This document shows positions 44,994-53,142 of a stretch of DNA of 64,000 bases, in pieces. The notes beneath the pieces were generated by a model that saw nothing but the letters and a program-made list of their open reading frames with translations, was not told the origin of the DNA and did no database searches. A program made the position numbers and the translations under genes. Positions within the stretch are counted from its first letter, which is position 1. Each line of letters starts with the position of its first letter. This DNA is from Bacillus solitudinis (lineage in GTDB: Bacteria; Bacillota; Bacilli; Bacillales; Bacillaceae_D): contig NZ_KZ454943.1 of the NCBI RefSeq assembly GCF_002797395.1, forward strand, positions 3,819,966 through 3,883,965, read 5' to 3'.

Positions 44994-45094
44994 TGTTTAG
45001 CCTTACTACTGCGATAGCGGAACTAATCGTCATTGGGATGTTAAGCATCTTTATCAGGTTCTTATTTATACTGCTTTCGTTTAAAACCGACTAA
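44993..45094 (+). CDS. Translationally coupled 33-aa membrane peptide
   Basis: ATG 44993 overlaps the PBP stop (TAATG), and GGAGAGGG lies 8 nt before it within the PBP gene's end. The product has 33 residues, with one hydrophobic helix (about residues 4-29, ELIVIGMLSIFIRFLF inside it) and a short polar tail FKTD. A coupled start, a proper ribosome-binding site and a membrane helix support a real small gene. It may be an accessory or regulator of the PBP, like other small membrane partners of wall enzymes. No homologue is recognised. Confidence 0.6.
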   Translation: MFSLTTAIAELIVIGMLSIFIRFLFILLSFKTD

Positions 45095-45526
45095 TGTAGG
45101 AACAAGGCGGGACTTTCTTATAAGAATTAGCTAAAAGACCGTGGATGCTGTCAAAGGTCAATGCAATAGAATGCTCTTAAGGGGGCGGCTATTAAGAGAA
45201 ACTAAAAAGATCGCAATCGGATGTCCTGTTTTTACTCTTGGAGTTTGCTTACATTGATAGAGACGGTTTGGAAGACGAGATGGTCTATAATCTCCCTGCA
45301 TTGGTAGTCTTCTTAATCTATAATATTTTGTATTCAATTGGACGAATTAGTTTGGGTTCTTGCGAGGGGATTCTCCAAGATTTTTATTTGATTTTACTGT
45401 TGGACTGTAACCCTTTTATCAGTAATTCTAATGACGTTTTTTGACCTCAAATCAAAAAAGTTATTGTTTAGAAAAGTGGAAAATTTAAAACCCTCCTAAT
45501 CTTATACAATTCACAGGGAATATTAG
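45095..45526 (+). other. Gene-free region with a repeat relic
   Basis: About 430 bp without a convincing gene. 45158-45195 repeats the start of the block at 32527 (TCAATGCAATAGAA is identical) with a degenerate hairpin after it. An open stretch at 45238-45444 can be translated, but it has no start or ribosome-binding site and no likeness to a known family. It may hold the lost N-terminal half of the CcdA-like gene. Confidence 0.45.
45158..45195 (+). repeat. Degenerate second copy of the 32527 repeat
   Basis: TCAATGCAATAGAA (45158-45171) is identical to 32527-32540. The following TGCTCTTAAGGGGGCGGCT is a mutated form of the CTGCCC/GGGGCAG hairpin. Confidence 0.5.
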
Positions 45527-46105
45527 TGCGATTACACTCTATGGAAATCGATCATTCAAAAAAATATTCCCTTAGGAGAAGTATTTTTTTATCTACTAGG
45601 AAAAATAGTCGTTTTTTCAGGCCTTGGTTTTATTGTTTGGTTATTGGGCTCTGAATTTCAAAGAGAATTAACAGGGTATCTTCCATGGATTCGTAAATTA
45701 CTAGGTCCGTTTTTGGGGTTTATTGGAATTTATTTATTAGGCGTTTTCAAATTTTCATGGTCTTTTTCTTTTATAAAAAAACGGGACAAATCTTATGGAA
45801 AAAGTAAAGGGAGAGCTTTCTTTTTAGGCAGTAGCTTTTCATTAGGTTTTTGCCCAACAATGTTTCTTTTATTCTTTATGTTACTAATGCCAATGGCAGT
45901 CTTAAAAAGTTATGAATTTGTTCTTCCAAGTATATTTGCAATTGGAACCGCGATTCCGTTTATTTTAGCAATATTTTTAATTTGGTATTTTGGTCTAAAT
46001 GGTGCTCTGATGAAAAAAAGTCGTATGGTCGGGAAGATCATCCAGCGGATTGCGGGTATTTTAATGATCGTTTTAGGTATTTTAGATACACTCACGTATT
46101 GGTGA
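45527..46105 (+). pseudogene. CcdA-like cytochrome c biogenesis/thiol-disulfide membrane protein, truncated
   Basis: The frame is open from 45527 (after TAG at 45524) to 46105. It carries helices FFYLLGKIVVFSGLGFIVWL, LLGPFLGFIGIYLLGVF, FFLGSSFSLGFCPTMFLLF and IFAIGTAIPFILAIFLI, and ends KIIQRIAGILMIVLGILD. The FCP motif is the second CcdA cysteine site. The first helices with the partner cysteine are missing, and only a TTG at 45644 could start it. I therefore call it a remnant. In its family it would pass electrons from thioredoxin to ResA, whose remnant follows. Confidence 0.65.
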
Positions 46106-46131
46106 TTTTAAAGATGTAAGAGGTGGTAGTG

Positions 46132-46660
46132 ATGCACAAAAAACAAAAACGTTTAATGAGTAGAAATTATACTACTTATTCTATTTGCTGCAATTGGTTA
46201 TACATTTTATACAGCCTTTTTTAACGACTCTAATATGCTTTCTGTCGGAGACAAAGCACCCAATTTTATCTTATCTGATTTAAATGAGGATAAAATAGAA
46301 CTTGAGAGTTTAAGAGGCAAAGGTGTATTTTTAAACTTTTGGGCAACGTATTGTCCTCCTTGTGAAAAAGAGATGCCCTATATGTAAAGTCAATACCAAG
46401 TTTACAAGGATCAAGGAATTGAAATTTTGGCAGTTAATGTGGATGAACCAGAACTAAGTGTAAAGCGATTTGTCCAGAGGGTTGGTGGTTTATCATTCCC
46501 AGTTGTTATTGACCGGGGTTCAAACGTACTTGATGCATATAACGTTAGTCCGTTGCTTACGCCTTTTTTAATAGATAAGGATGGAATGATCGTTGATGTG
46601 ATTACTGGTGGGATGACGGAGGAAAACATTGGAGATTATTTGGAAAGTATTAAGCCTTAA
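46132..46660 (+). pseudogene. resA: ResA/TlpA-like thiol-disulfide oxidoreductase with a frameshift and a nonsense codon
   Basis: ATG 46132 with AAGAGGTGG before it begins [12 protein letters not shown] frame change then leads into the membrane anchor [14 protein letters not shown], followed by the thioredoxin fold: [27 protein letters not shown] with the CPPC active site. TAA (46385-46387) interrupts it, and the frame continues SQYQVYKDQGIEILAVNVDE and on to TPFLIDKDGMIVDV, ending at 46660. Aligned in memory with B. subtilis ResA, the whole protein is present with two lesions. It would have reduced apocytochrome c cysteines. Sequencing error is the alternative to decay. Confidence 0.8.
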
Positions 46661-46704
46661 AAATATAAAAGCTTTAAAAGCTTATACAAAAGGTAGGAAC
46701 GAAG

Positions 46705-46908
46705 ATGGTAGACTACATTTTTCAGAATCATGGCTTAGTTGAGCTTTGGGACTTTCCATTGCTTGGAATCCTTGTTATTGTTGGGATTGTCTATGTGGTG
46801 TTCACTGGTTCTTTTAATCATCTAAATCAAGGTATATATCGTATTACTTTTAAACAAAAAAGCTATTTTTTATTAGGTTCTGACAATAAATCTGTTTTGC
46901 TCTGCTAG
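46705..46908 (+). pseudogene. ctaG: Truncated CtaG-like cytochrome oxidase assembly protein
   Basis: A 67-codon frame with a AGGTAGGAACG ribosome-binding site. NHGLVELWDFPLLGILVIVG, then IVYVVFTGSF and RITFKQKSYFLLG follow the first 60 residues of CtaG-type copper chaperone/assembly proteins (about 300 aa in full). The frame then diverges and ends at 46908. The remaining 80% of the gene is absent. With the CcdA and ResA remnants it forms a dying respiratory-assembly cluster. Confidence 0.6.
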
Positions 46909-46947
46909 CATTACCATGTATAATTACTTAGTAGTAAGTTACTTAGT
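46897..46947 (+). promoter_or_regulatory. Promoter and MarR-type operator of the SDR-MarR operon
   Basis: TTGCTC (46897-46902), 16 bp, TATAAT (46919-46924). Directly after the -10 is ACTTAGTAGTAAGT (46926-46939; 5-bp arms ACTTA/TAAGT), followed by another TTACTTAGT (46939-46947). MarR proteins bind such dyads and often repress their own operon. The MarR gene is second in this operon. Confidence 0.6.
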
Positions 46948-46971
46948 TGATAAACAAATATGAGGTGAATG

Positions 46972-47745
46972 ATGGCGAATGAAACAGTTTTGCTTACGGG
47001 TGCGAGTAGTGGAATAGGGTATGAATTAGCGAAAATTTTTGCTGAACATAATTACAACTTGATTCTTGTAGCAAGAAACAAAGAAAAATTAGAAGAAATG
47101 AAAACGGAGCTAGGTCAATCAACTATAAAAATCATGACGATTGCGAAGGACCTTTCTCTGCCTGAATCTCCTCAGGAATTATATACGGAAATTAAAGAGC
47201 GAGGAAGTTCTGTTGATATTTTAATAAACAATGCGGGATTTGGGATGTCCGGAAATTTTATTGAATTAGATTTGGACAAACAGCTTACTATGATGCAATT
47301 AAATATGTTTTCCTTAACGAAACTTACGCATTTATTTGTTCAGGATATGGTAAAGAACCACTATGGACGTATTATGAATGTTGGATCGATTGCCTCGTTT
47401 TTTTCGGTTCCAAAGATGAGTGTTTATGGGGCTAGCAAAGCTTTTGTTCTTTCATTTTCCGAATCATTAAATACTGAATTGAAACAGCAAGGCGACATCA
47501 AAGTAACCGCACTTTGCCCTGGTCCGACGAAAACGAATTTTGCCAAAGCAGCAAAGGTTGCGGAAATAGAGCAATTTAATAGTATTGGTTTGTCAGCCAA
47601 AGACGTCGCACTTAGTGGATACCGAGCGATGTTAAAAGGGGAGCCTGTGGTTGTACCAGGATTTAAGTTTAGGGCAGCCATCCACTCTATGCGATTTTTA
47701 CCAAGAAAATTAGTGCAAACCTTAATCGGTAAAACTAATAAATAA
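46972..47745 (+). CDS. Short-chain dehydrogenase/reductase
   Basis: A 257-aa cytosolic oxidoreductase of the classical SDR family. The nucleotide site is TGASSGIGYELA (about 9-20), NNAG near 86, the catalytic serine is in VGSIASF and the tyrosine-lysine pair in YGASK (about 152-156). The specificity of the 'YqjQ/DltE' type is unknown; the C-terminus with FRAAIHSMRFLPRKLVQ is basic and may contact the membrane. ATG 46972 was preferred over 46969 (GAGGTG is 4 nt away). First of three genes under a MarR-type operator. Confidence 0.85.
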   Translation: MANETVLLTGASSGIGYELAKIFAEHNYNLILVARNKEKLEEMKTELGQSTIKIMTIAKDLSLPESPQELYTEIKERGSSVDILINNAGFGMSGNFIELDLDKQLTMMQLNMFSLTKLTHLFVQDMVKNHYGRIMNVGSIASFFSVPKMSVYGASKAFVLSFSESLNTELKQQGDIKVTALCPGPTKTNFAKAAKVAEIEQFNSIGLSAKDVALSGYRAMLKGEPVVVPGFKFRAAIHSMRFLPRKLVQTLIGKTNK

Positions 47746-47759
47746 AGGAGGTCTTGCAG

Positions 47760-48206
47760 ATGGTTCAATCTAAGAGTGACGATATGTTTGAACTCTATGA
47801 GGCCTTTATTCTCGCTGCTAGAAATTGGTCGAATGAATGGAACAATCATAATCAAATTAGTCTTTCTCCTACACATGTTCTCATTCTTGAACTGTTAGAA
47901 CTAGATAAGGTGAAACGTCCATCTAAACTTGCACAAGAACTTCATATAACCACGGGTGGTGTTACTGCTCTAACAAACAAACTTGTAAAAGATGGCTTCA
48001 TTAAAAGAAGTCACCTTGAGGATGACCGCAGAGCCATCGTATTAGAAATAACGGATACAGGAAGAACGTTGTTAGAGGAAGCAAGAAAACAGAAAATGCT
48101 TATCATGAAAAAAATGTTTGGAATGCTTTCTGACTCTGAACTCAACCACATAAAAGAAATTTTTAAAAAAATGAACGAACGCGGTACTAAGGAGGAGGAG
48201 AAATGA
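47760..48206 (+). CDS. MarR-family repressor
   Basis: A 148-aa winged-helix protein with AAAGGAGG before ATG 47760; a TTG at 47754 falls in that site. The helix-turn-helix is RPSKLAQELHITTGGVTALT, followed by the wing KRSHLEDDRRAIVLEIT, with the DxRxxxv signature of MarR proteins. The flanking helices form the dimer. It probably represses its own operon at 46926 and responds to a small phenolic or reactive compound. It has no conserved single cysteine near the N-terminus, so an OhrR-type thiol sensor is unlikely. Its stop overlaps the next gene by 4 bp. Confidence 0.87.
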   Translation: MVQSKSDDMFELYEAFILAARNWSNEWNNHNQISLSPTHVLILELLELDKVKRPSKLAQELHITTGGVTALTNKLVKDGFIKRSHLEDDRRAIVLEITDTGRTLLEEARKQKMLIMKKMFGMLSDSELNHIKEIFKKMNERGTKEEEK

Positions 48207-48871
48207 CCGAAAAGATGGCTCTAATTGTCGGGGCAACCGGTCTTGTCGGAAAAGAGTTAATAACGATTTTGCTTAATCAAAAGGAATATAAAAAGGTTAC
48301 GGCCCTTGTTCGAAAGCCTTTAGGCTTCACACACCCTAAACTAGAAGAAAAGATTATTGATTTTGATCAATTAGATGAATTTGTTATTCCATTTCGAGTA
48401 GACGATGTTTTTAGTTGTCTTGGAACGACTATCAAAAAAGCAAAATCACAAGAAACGATGTATAAAATAGATGTGACGTATTCACTTGCGATTGCCAAAC
48501 TGACGAAAAAGGTTGGGGCGAAACAATTTCTTTTTATTAGTTCTCCTTATGCAAACTCAAAATCATCGGTTTTTTACACAAGAATGAAAGGAAAATTAGA
48601 GGAGGAGGTCAGAAAGATTGATTTTGATTCCATTTCGATTTTTCGACCATCTCTGCTGCTTGGAAAACGCCAAGAATTCCGTTTAGGAGAAAAAATGGCT
48701 GAAGGTGTTTTTTCAGCTCTCTCCTTTCTCTTTATAGGTCCAGTAAAAAAATTCAAAGGCATTCAAGGAAAAACCGTTGCAAACGCAATGTTTAAAGCAG
48801 CGCAAATGAATCAAGGTGGAGTCACCATTTATTCGTCAGATCAGATTGAAGAGTTGGGAAAAGGGGTTTGA
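48203..48871 (+). CDS. NAD(P)H-binding oxidoreductase, HTATIP2/YraR-like
   Basis: A 222-aa atypical SDR. It starts with LIVGATGLVGKELITIL (Gly-rich dinucleotide site), then a DVFSCLGTTIKKAKSQETMY segment typical of the NAD-dependent epimerase-like HTATIP2 group, and FLFISSPYA. It lacks the classical YxxxK motif in a clear form (TRMKGKLE may take its place). Overlaps the MarR gene, so it is part of the same regulated operon. A quinone or aldehyde reductase function is possible, not proven. Confidence 0.78.
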   Translation: MTEKMALIVGATGLVGKELITILLNQKEYKKVTALVRKPLGFTHPKLEEKIIDFDQLDEFVIPFRVDDVFSCLGTTIKKAKSQETMYKIDVTYSLAIAKLTKKVGAKQFLFISSPYANSKSSVFYTRMKGKLEEEVRKIDFDSISIFRPSLLLGKRQEFRLGEKMAEGVFSALSFLFIGPVKKFKGIQGKTVANAMFKAAQMNQGGVTIYSSDQIEELGKGV

Positions 48872-49271
48872 CTCTACTGATTTAAAGCGGTTTAACTAGT
48901 AGATTGTGAGGACATCACCTTCATAAAAGAGATAATCATAAATTAAGTTAAAAAGACCACTATGCGCGAACATTATTCTGGGTTATTTTCTCTTCGTAAC
49001 GAAGCAGGTGTCATAAGTTGAATAGTTTAAAATACATAGAGCATTTCCTGTAATGAGGAATGCTTTTTTTCTTGTCTGAAATTAAAACAATAACAATATA
49101 ATTGATTTCAATATTTTTTTGTTGTCATTCGATAAATTATGTATTAAAGTCAAATAAATAAGTGGGATTCTTTTTATGAAACGTATACAAGGTTCATCAA
49201 TTTTCTAAAATCTATTTAGCTATTATACAAGCAGGACTTACATATATTCAGAACCTTGGGAGGCACAAATC
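48872..49271. other. Gene-free region between the MarR operon and DUF817
   Basis: Contains one terminator (49041-49070), about 170 bp after the operon's stop, and no open frame of note. The 49080-49200 stretch is very AT-rich and probably holds the DUF817 promoter; no clear -35/-10 pair is visible. Confidence 0.5.
49041..49070 (+). terminator. Terminator after the MarR operon
   Basis: GCATTTCCT (49041-49049) pairs with AGGAATGC (about 49056-49063), one bulge, with a 6-nt loop; TTTTTTT follows. Confidence 0.7.
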
Positions 49272-50060
49272 ATGAGAGCATTAAAACAACTTGTTCGTTT
49301 TGGTTGGGAGCAGGCCCTATCATGTTTGTTTCCTGTCGTTATTTTTGCCTCTTTGGCTTTGACACAAATCATGCCGCTTCCCTTCCTACCACGGTATGAC
49401 TGGCTGCTCATCATCTGCCTTCTGATGCAGTGGGGGATGGTGCGTTCAGGGCTTGAAACACGGGATGAACTAAAGGTTATCACATTGTTCCATCTTATTG
49501 GCCTTACTCTTGAACTTTTCAAGGTCCAGATGGGATCGTGGTCTTATCCAGATGAAGGATATTTCAAAATTTTTGGAGTGCCTTTGTATAGCGGATTCAT
49601 GTACGCAAGTGTAGCGAGTTATCTTTGCCAGGCCTGGAGAAGGCTTAAGGTTGAACTGGTTAAGTGGCCACGTTTTTTGGTAGTTGTACCTCTTGCAGCT
49701 GCGATTTATTTGAATTTTTTTACTCACCATTATTGGGTTGACGTTCGATGGTGGTTATCTGGAGTTGTCATTATCGTCTTTTGGCAATCAAGGGTCACAT
49801 ACGGGGTTGATGGCACTCGTTATCGTATGCCACTCGTACTTTCTTTTGTGCTCATCGGATTTTTTATATGGATAGCCGAAAATATCGCAACGTTTTATGG
49901 AGCTTGGGAATATCCAAACCAACGTGATGCATGGAGTCTCGTTCATTTAGGAAAGGTGAGTTCATGGCTCTTATTAGTGATTGTTAGCTTTCTTATAGTA
50001 GCGACGTTAAAGCAGGTTAAGGGAAAAAAATATAGGATGAATTGCTCCGACAAGTGTTAA
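49272..50060 (+). CDS. DUF817 family membrane protein
   Basis: A 262-aa polytopic protein, seven or eight helices, of the DUF817 family (YoaT-like in Bacillus). Family marks are ETRDELKVITLFHLIGL, ELFKVQMGSWSYPDEGYFKI, VPLYSGFMYASVASYLCQAW and ENIATFYGAWEYPNQRDAW. GGGAGG precedes the ATG. No enzymatic motif is visible; the conserved polar residues in helices suggest a transport or small-molecule role that is not known. Stands alone, and its tail NCSDKC has two cysteines outside the membrane part. Confidence 0.82.
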   Translation: MRALKQLVRFGWEQALSCLFPVVIFASLALTQIMPLPFLPRYDWLLIICLLMQWGMVRSGLETRDELKVITLFHLIGLTLELFKVQMGSWSYPDEGYFKIFGVPLYSGFMYASVASYLCQAWRRLKVELVKWPRFLVVVPLAAAIYLNFFTHHYWVDVRWWLSGVVIIVFWQSRVTYGVDGTRYRMPLVLSFVLIGFFIWIAENIATFYGAWEYPNQRDAWSLVHLGKVSSWLLLVIVSFLIVATLKQVKGKKYRMNCSDKC

Positions 50061-50176
50061 CGCCTTTTTGTGAATATTATTTCACTAAAGATGCAAAATA
50101 GCTGGATTGCCGTATCTGTTATTAAAAAATGTAACTATAATAAAAGTAGCCGAATTAATAGAAATGGGGTAGAAGG

Positions 50177-50746
50177 GTGTCCACCTATAGAAGAGTCATG
50201 TCAATATGTCCCAAATGCAAGCAAGATAATTATGATGTCCGACCGAATCTACTAAACGTACCAGAACTTCAGTCTAAAGATGTTTTCATAGATAAGCACA
50301 GCTTTGGTCAGGCAAAATACTATTGTAGTGACTGTGATTACACATGGAAAAAATATAGAGGAAAGAAGCCTTATGAGTTAATTAACATCATATATGCAGA
50401 GGCTGGAGGCTATCCGGGACCGTATTTTAAGGTGAAAATTAATTTAAAAGAAAAAGAGATTGAGCATCATGTCGTAAACCCTGAGGGCAACTTCGACAAT
50501 GATAGTTCGGTTAATACAGTTACCACAGATGACATACAATGGTTCCGTTCTGAACTACATAAATGTGATTTTGTTAATTGGGCAGAAGAGTATGTTGAGT
50601 TCGGCGTCTTAGATGGAGGACATTGGAGAGTCCGAATTGAATATGATAACTATTGTGAGATAAAAACTGGAAGTAATCACGTCCCTTTGAAATGGGCAAA
50701 GTTTTGTAAAAGCATTTCAAGATTGGGTGGGCATGATTTTTATTAA
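50177..50746 (+). CDS. Zinc-ribbon protein of unknown function
   Basis: A 189-aa cytosolic protein starting at GTG 50177 (GGGG site 9 nt before); ATG 50198 is an alternative. An N-terminal zinc ribbon has CPKC (about 11-14) and CSDC (about 50-53) with a YTWKK strand. The rest (70-189) is a beta-rich domain with NVVNPEGN-like and DGGHWRVRIEYDN motifs that I do not recognise. No operon partner is near; 113 bp follow DUF817. Possibly a toxin-, phage- or colony-related small protein, but that is only speculation. Confidence 0.55.
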   Translation: MSTYRRVMSICPKCKQDNYDVRPNLLNVPELQSKDVFIDKHSFGQAKYYCSDCDYTWKKYRGKKPYELINIIYAEAGGYPGPYFKVKINLKEKEIEHHVVNPEGNFDNDSSVNTVTTDDIQWFRSELHKCDFVNWAEEYVEFGVLDGGHWRVRIEYDNYCEIKTGSNHVPLKWAKFCKSISRLGGHDFY

Positions 50747-51029
50747 TTGGTGCCAGACCTAGTTAAACATCAATTTTTATATAGGGAGGAACCGCCACCC
50801 TCGAGAGGACAGGTTTTATTATATTTGTAAAGCAAGAAGTATGTTCGATACATTTCTATCAAACGTGTTAACGCATTAAGGATCCTGACTCCCAGGCTTT
50901 AGAGCAGTGGGCTAGGCATCTTGTTTGATGAAAGGGGTTACATGAAGGTATAATTAAAGACGTATGACAATAAGGTAACCCACACTAGAGAGGCATAGTA
51001 CGTGTCATTAAACGGAGGAGGCTTGAATC

Positions 51030-51341
51030 TTGGAAAAACTCTCCCCAGACTTACTGTTGAAAAAACTTCAACAATGGGTTGGGACGAATATTTACATCCA
51101 TATTGAGGTGAACCCAGGCGGTTATTTTCGAAACGGCAAGGCTTCTTTGCAGCGGGCACATGTGAAAGGGGAACATGGATTTCGTGTCTTTTTGGAACTT
51201 GATGACCAAAAGTCAATCATCCATGTTGATCAGTTGACGCATATGGATATTGCTGATGACCTGGTCATCGTCACCGGTTACGATGAGCACGACCGACTTG
51301 CTCGCACATTAGAAATTAGTTCCCAGCCGTTTCCGATTTAA
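51030..51341 (+). CDS. yojF: YojF (DUF1806), partner of BshB2
   Basis: A 103-aa protein with TTG start and GGAGG 10 nt before. It reads like the DUF1806 family: TNIYIHIEVNPGGYFRNGKA, then AHVKGEHGFRVFLELDDQ and a C-terminal GYDEHDRLARTLEIS. In Bacillus this gene always precedes bshB2, as here (29 bp gap), so a supporting role in bacillithiol metabolism is likely; its own activity has not been clear. Confidence 0.85.
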   Translation: MEKLSPDLLLKKLQQWVGTNIYIHIEVNPGGYFRNGKASLQRAHVKGEHGFRVFLELDDQKSIIHVDQLTHMDIADDLVIVTGYDEHDRLARTLEISSQPFPI

Positions 51342-51370
51342 ATTTATTAAAAATAGAAGGGATTCTACTA

Positions 51371-52087
51371 ATGGCAACGATTTTGGCAGTTTTTGCACAC
51401 CCAGATGATGAAACCTTTATTTGCGGTGGCACCATGGCAAAATACGGATATGAAGGTCACCGTATAGTCTTGGTTTGCGCAACGAAAGGTGAGATGGGTC
51501 GGCGGATGGGCGTTCCACCCATCGCAACGCGGGAAGACATTTCGATTATTCGTGAACAAGAACTTAAACATGCATGCAAAGCGCTAAAGATTAATAATTT
51601 AAGATTTTTAGGAATCCGTGACAAGTTAGTAGAAATTCAACCTTTGCAAACGCTCACAGAGACTATTCTTAAACAAATGATTGATGTAAAACCAGATTCT
51701 GTTGTAACGTTTCATGAAACCTTAGGGGGCCACCCTGATCACTGTACCATCGGACTCGCCACATCAAAAGCGTTTCAAATGTACCAAAAATATATCTCAC
51801 AATCGAAGACCAACTTATTCTATGTTTCAGATGGTAGTGTTGCAAAAAATCCACACCAAGTTGGGCTTGAACCACAGCAAATAACGAAAATTAATGTTAA
51901 AGACTATCTGCCGTTCAAATTACAAGCATTTCGCGCACATAAAACACAATCAGAAATAAATGAATGGGTATGGTTGCGTGATGAATTAAGCTTGAAAAAA
52001 TTTCCGGACTATGAATATTTTATCCAAGCGCATACGCCGTATCACGACGGAGCAATATCATTGTTCCCTCAAGAAAGAGATAAATGA
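51371..52087 (+). CDS. bshB2: Bacillithiol biosynthesis deacetylase BshB2
   Basis: A 238-aa zinc-dependent deacetylase of the PIG-L/LmbE family. The metal site is AHPDDETFICGG (about residues 9-20), and the third histidine is in HPDHCTIG (about 118-125), with HETLGGHP before it. It removes the acetyl group from GlcNAc-malate in bacillithiol synthesis, or from bacillithiol conjugates. The start ATG has AGAAGGGA before it. Adjacent to yojF as in B. subtilis. Next gene starts 20 bp downstream. Confidence 0.9.
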   Translation: MATILAVFAHPDDETFICGGTMAKYGYEGHRIVLVCATKGEMGRRMGVPPIATREDISIIREQELKHACKALKINNLRFLGIRDKLVEIQPLQTLTETILKQMIDVKPDSVVTFHETLGGHPDHCTIGLATSKAFQMYQKYISQSKTNLFYVSDGSVAKNPHQVGLEPQQITKINVKDYLPFKLQAFRAHKTQSEINEWVWLRDELSLKKFPDYEYFIQAHTPYHDGAISLFPQERDK

Positions 52088-52107
52088 AAAATTAGGAGAG
52101 ATGAAAA

Positions 52108-52929
52108 ATGCCAAAAGTACTGATGACATTCCCCGAAGGAAAATTTAAAGTGTTAACAATGAGTTATGACGATGGGAAGGCAGCCGACAGAAAACTTGTC
52201 AATACGTTTAATAAAAATGGGATAAAAGGAACATTTCATATTAATTCTGGTTTACTTGGAACAGGGGACCGTATTCCCGGAGAGGAAATTGCCCAACTAT
52301 ACCGTAATCACGAAGTATCCACGCATACCGTAACACATCCGACCATAGCTCGCTCACCGAAAGAGCAACTTATTGAAGAGTTTGTCGAGGACCGCAAAAA
52401 TTTAGAGAAAATCGTTGGATACACGGTAAGAGGTTCTTCTTATCCGAATGGATCGTATAGCAGTTTTATTAAAAACTTGCTGCCGTACCTGGGAATCGAA
52501 TATTCTAGAACCGTCAACAGCACGGGCAATTTTGCGATGCCTGATGATTTCTTAGAATGGAACCCAACATGTCATCACAACCGCGATTTAATGAAAATTG
52601 CAGAGGATTTTGTGAACCTACATAAGAAACAATATTTATATATGATGTATGTATGGGGACACAGCTATGAATTCGACAACGATCAAAATTGGCATGTGAT
52701 CGAAGACTTCTGCGAATATATCGGAAATCGTGAGGATATCTGGTATGCGACAAATATTGAAATTGTTGATTATGTCAAAGCATTCCAACACCTGAAATTC
52801 TCTGCGGATAGTCATTTTGTTTATAACCCATCGGCAATGTCCGTATGGCTTAGTGTCGATGAGAAAATCGTCGAAGTAAAAGGCGGCGAACAAGTTGAAT
52901 TAACGAAGAAAACGACGGCTTTGCTATAA
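52108..52929 (+). CDS. Polysaccharide deacetylase-like (NodB/CE4) protein
   Basis: A 273-aa protein without signal peptide. It has the CE4 order: SYDDG (about 19-23) carrying the catalytic and metal Asp, STHTVTHPT (about 71-79) with two metal His, and RGSSYPNGSYS (about 111-121). The C-terminal AFQHLKFSADSHFVYNPS is a beta-sandwich-like end seen in some cytosolic family members. The enzyme could de-N-acetylate a sugar or oligosaccharide. It follows bshB2 by 20 bp with its own GGAGAG site, which suggests co-transcription, so action on a small sugar conjugate is possible. Confidence 0.75.
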   Translation: MPKVLMTFPEGKFKVLTMSYDDGKAADRKLVNTFNKNGIKGTFHINSGLLGTGDRIPGEEIAQLYRNHEVSTHTVTHPTIARSPKEQLIEEFVEDRKNLEKIVGYTVRGSSYPNGSYSSFIKNLLPYLGIEYSRTVNSTGNFAMPDDFLEWNPTCHHNRDLMKIAEDFVNLHKKQYLYMMYVWGHSYEFDNDQNWHVIEDFCEYIGNREDIWYATNIEIVDYVKAFQHLKFSADSHFVYNPSAMSVWLSVDEKIVEVKGGEQVELTKKTTALL

Positions 52930-52984
52930 ATTAACCGGATCTAACGCTACAAATTACATAGTGCAAGGTCCTGATAGGGAAATA

Positions 52985-53024
52985 AAAAAAATGCTAAACG
53001 GCTATAGCCGTTTAGCATTTTTTA
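52985..53024. terminator. Fully palindromic terminator
   Basis: AAAAAATGCTAAACGGCTA and its complement meet with almost no loop (TATA centre), with poly-A and poly-T ends, 56 bp after the deacetylase stop. It can act in both directions. Confidence 0.85.
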
Positions 53025-53142
53025 TGGTTGCACCATTTAAACGTCTCCAGAGGGAAAATCTATAAGTTTTTTGGTGAGTATCCGGCATACTACATAGAGA
53101 CAATGCTATTTACATTAAAAAATTAACAAGGAGTTGAAACAA

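Noticed and set aside
45238-45444. 68-codon frame downstream of the PBP operon
   Set aside because: No start codon with a ribosome-binding site and no similarity to a family; it lies in a decayed, repeat-bearing region.
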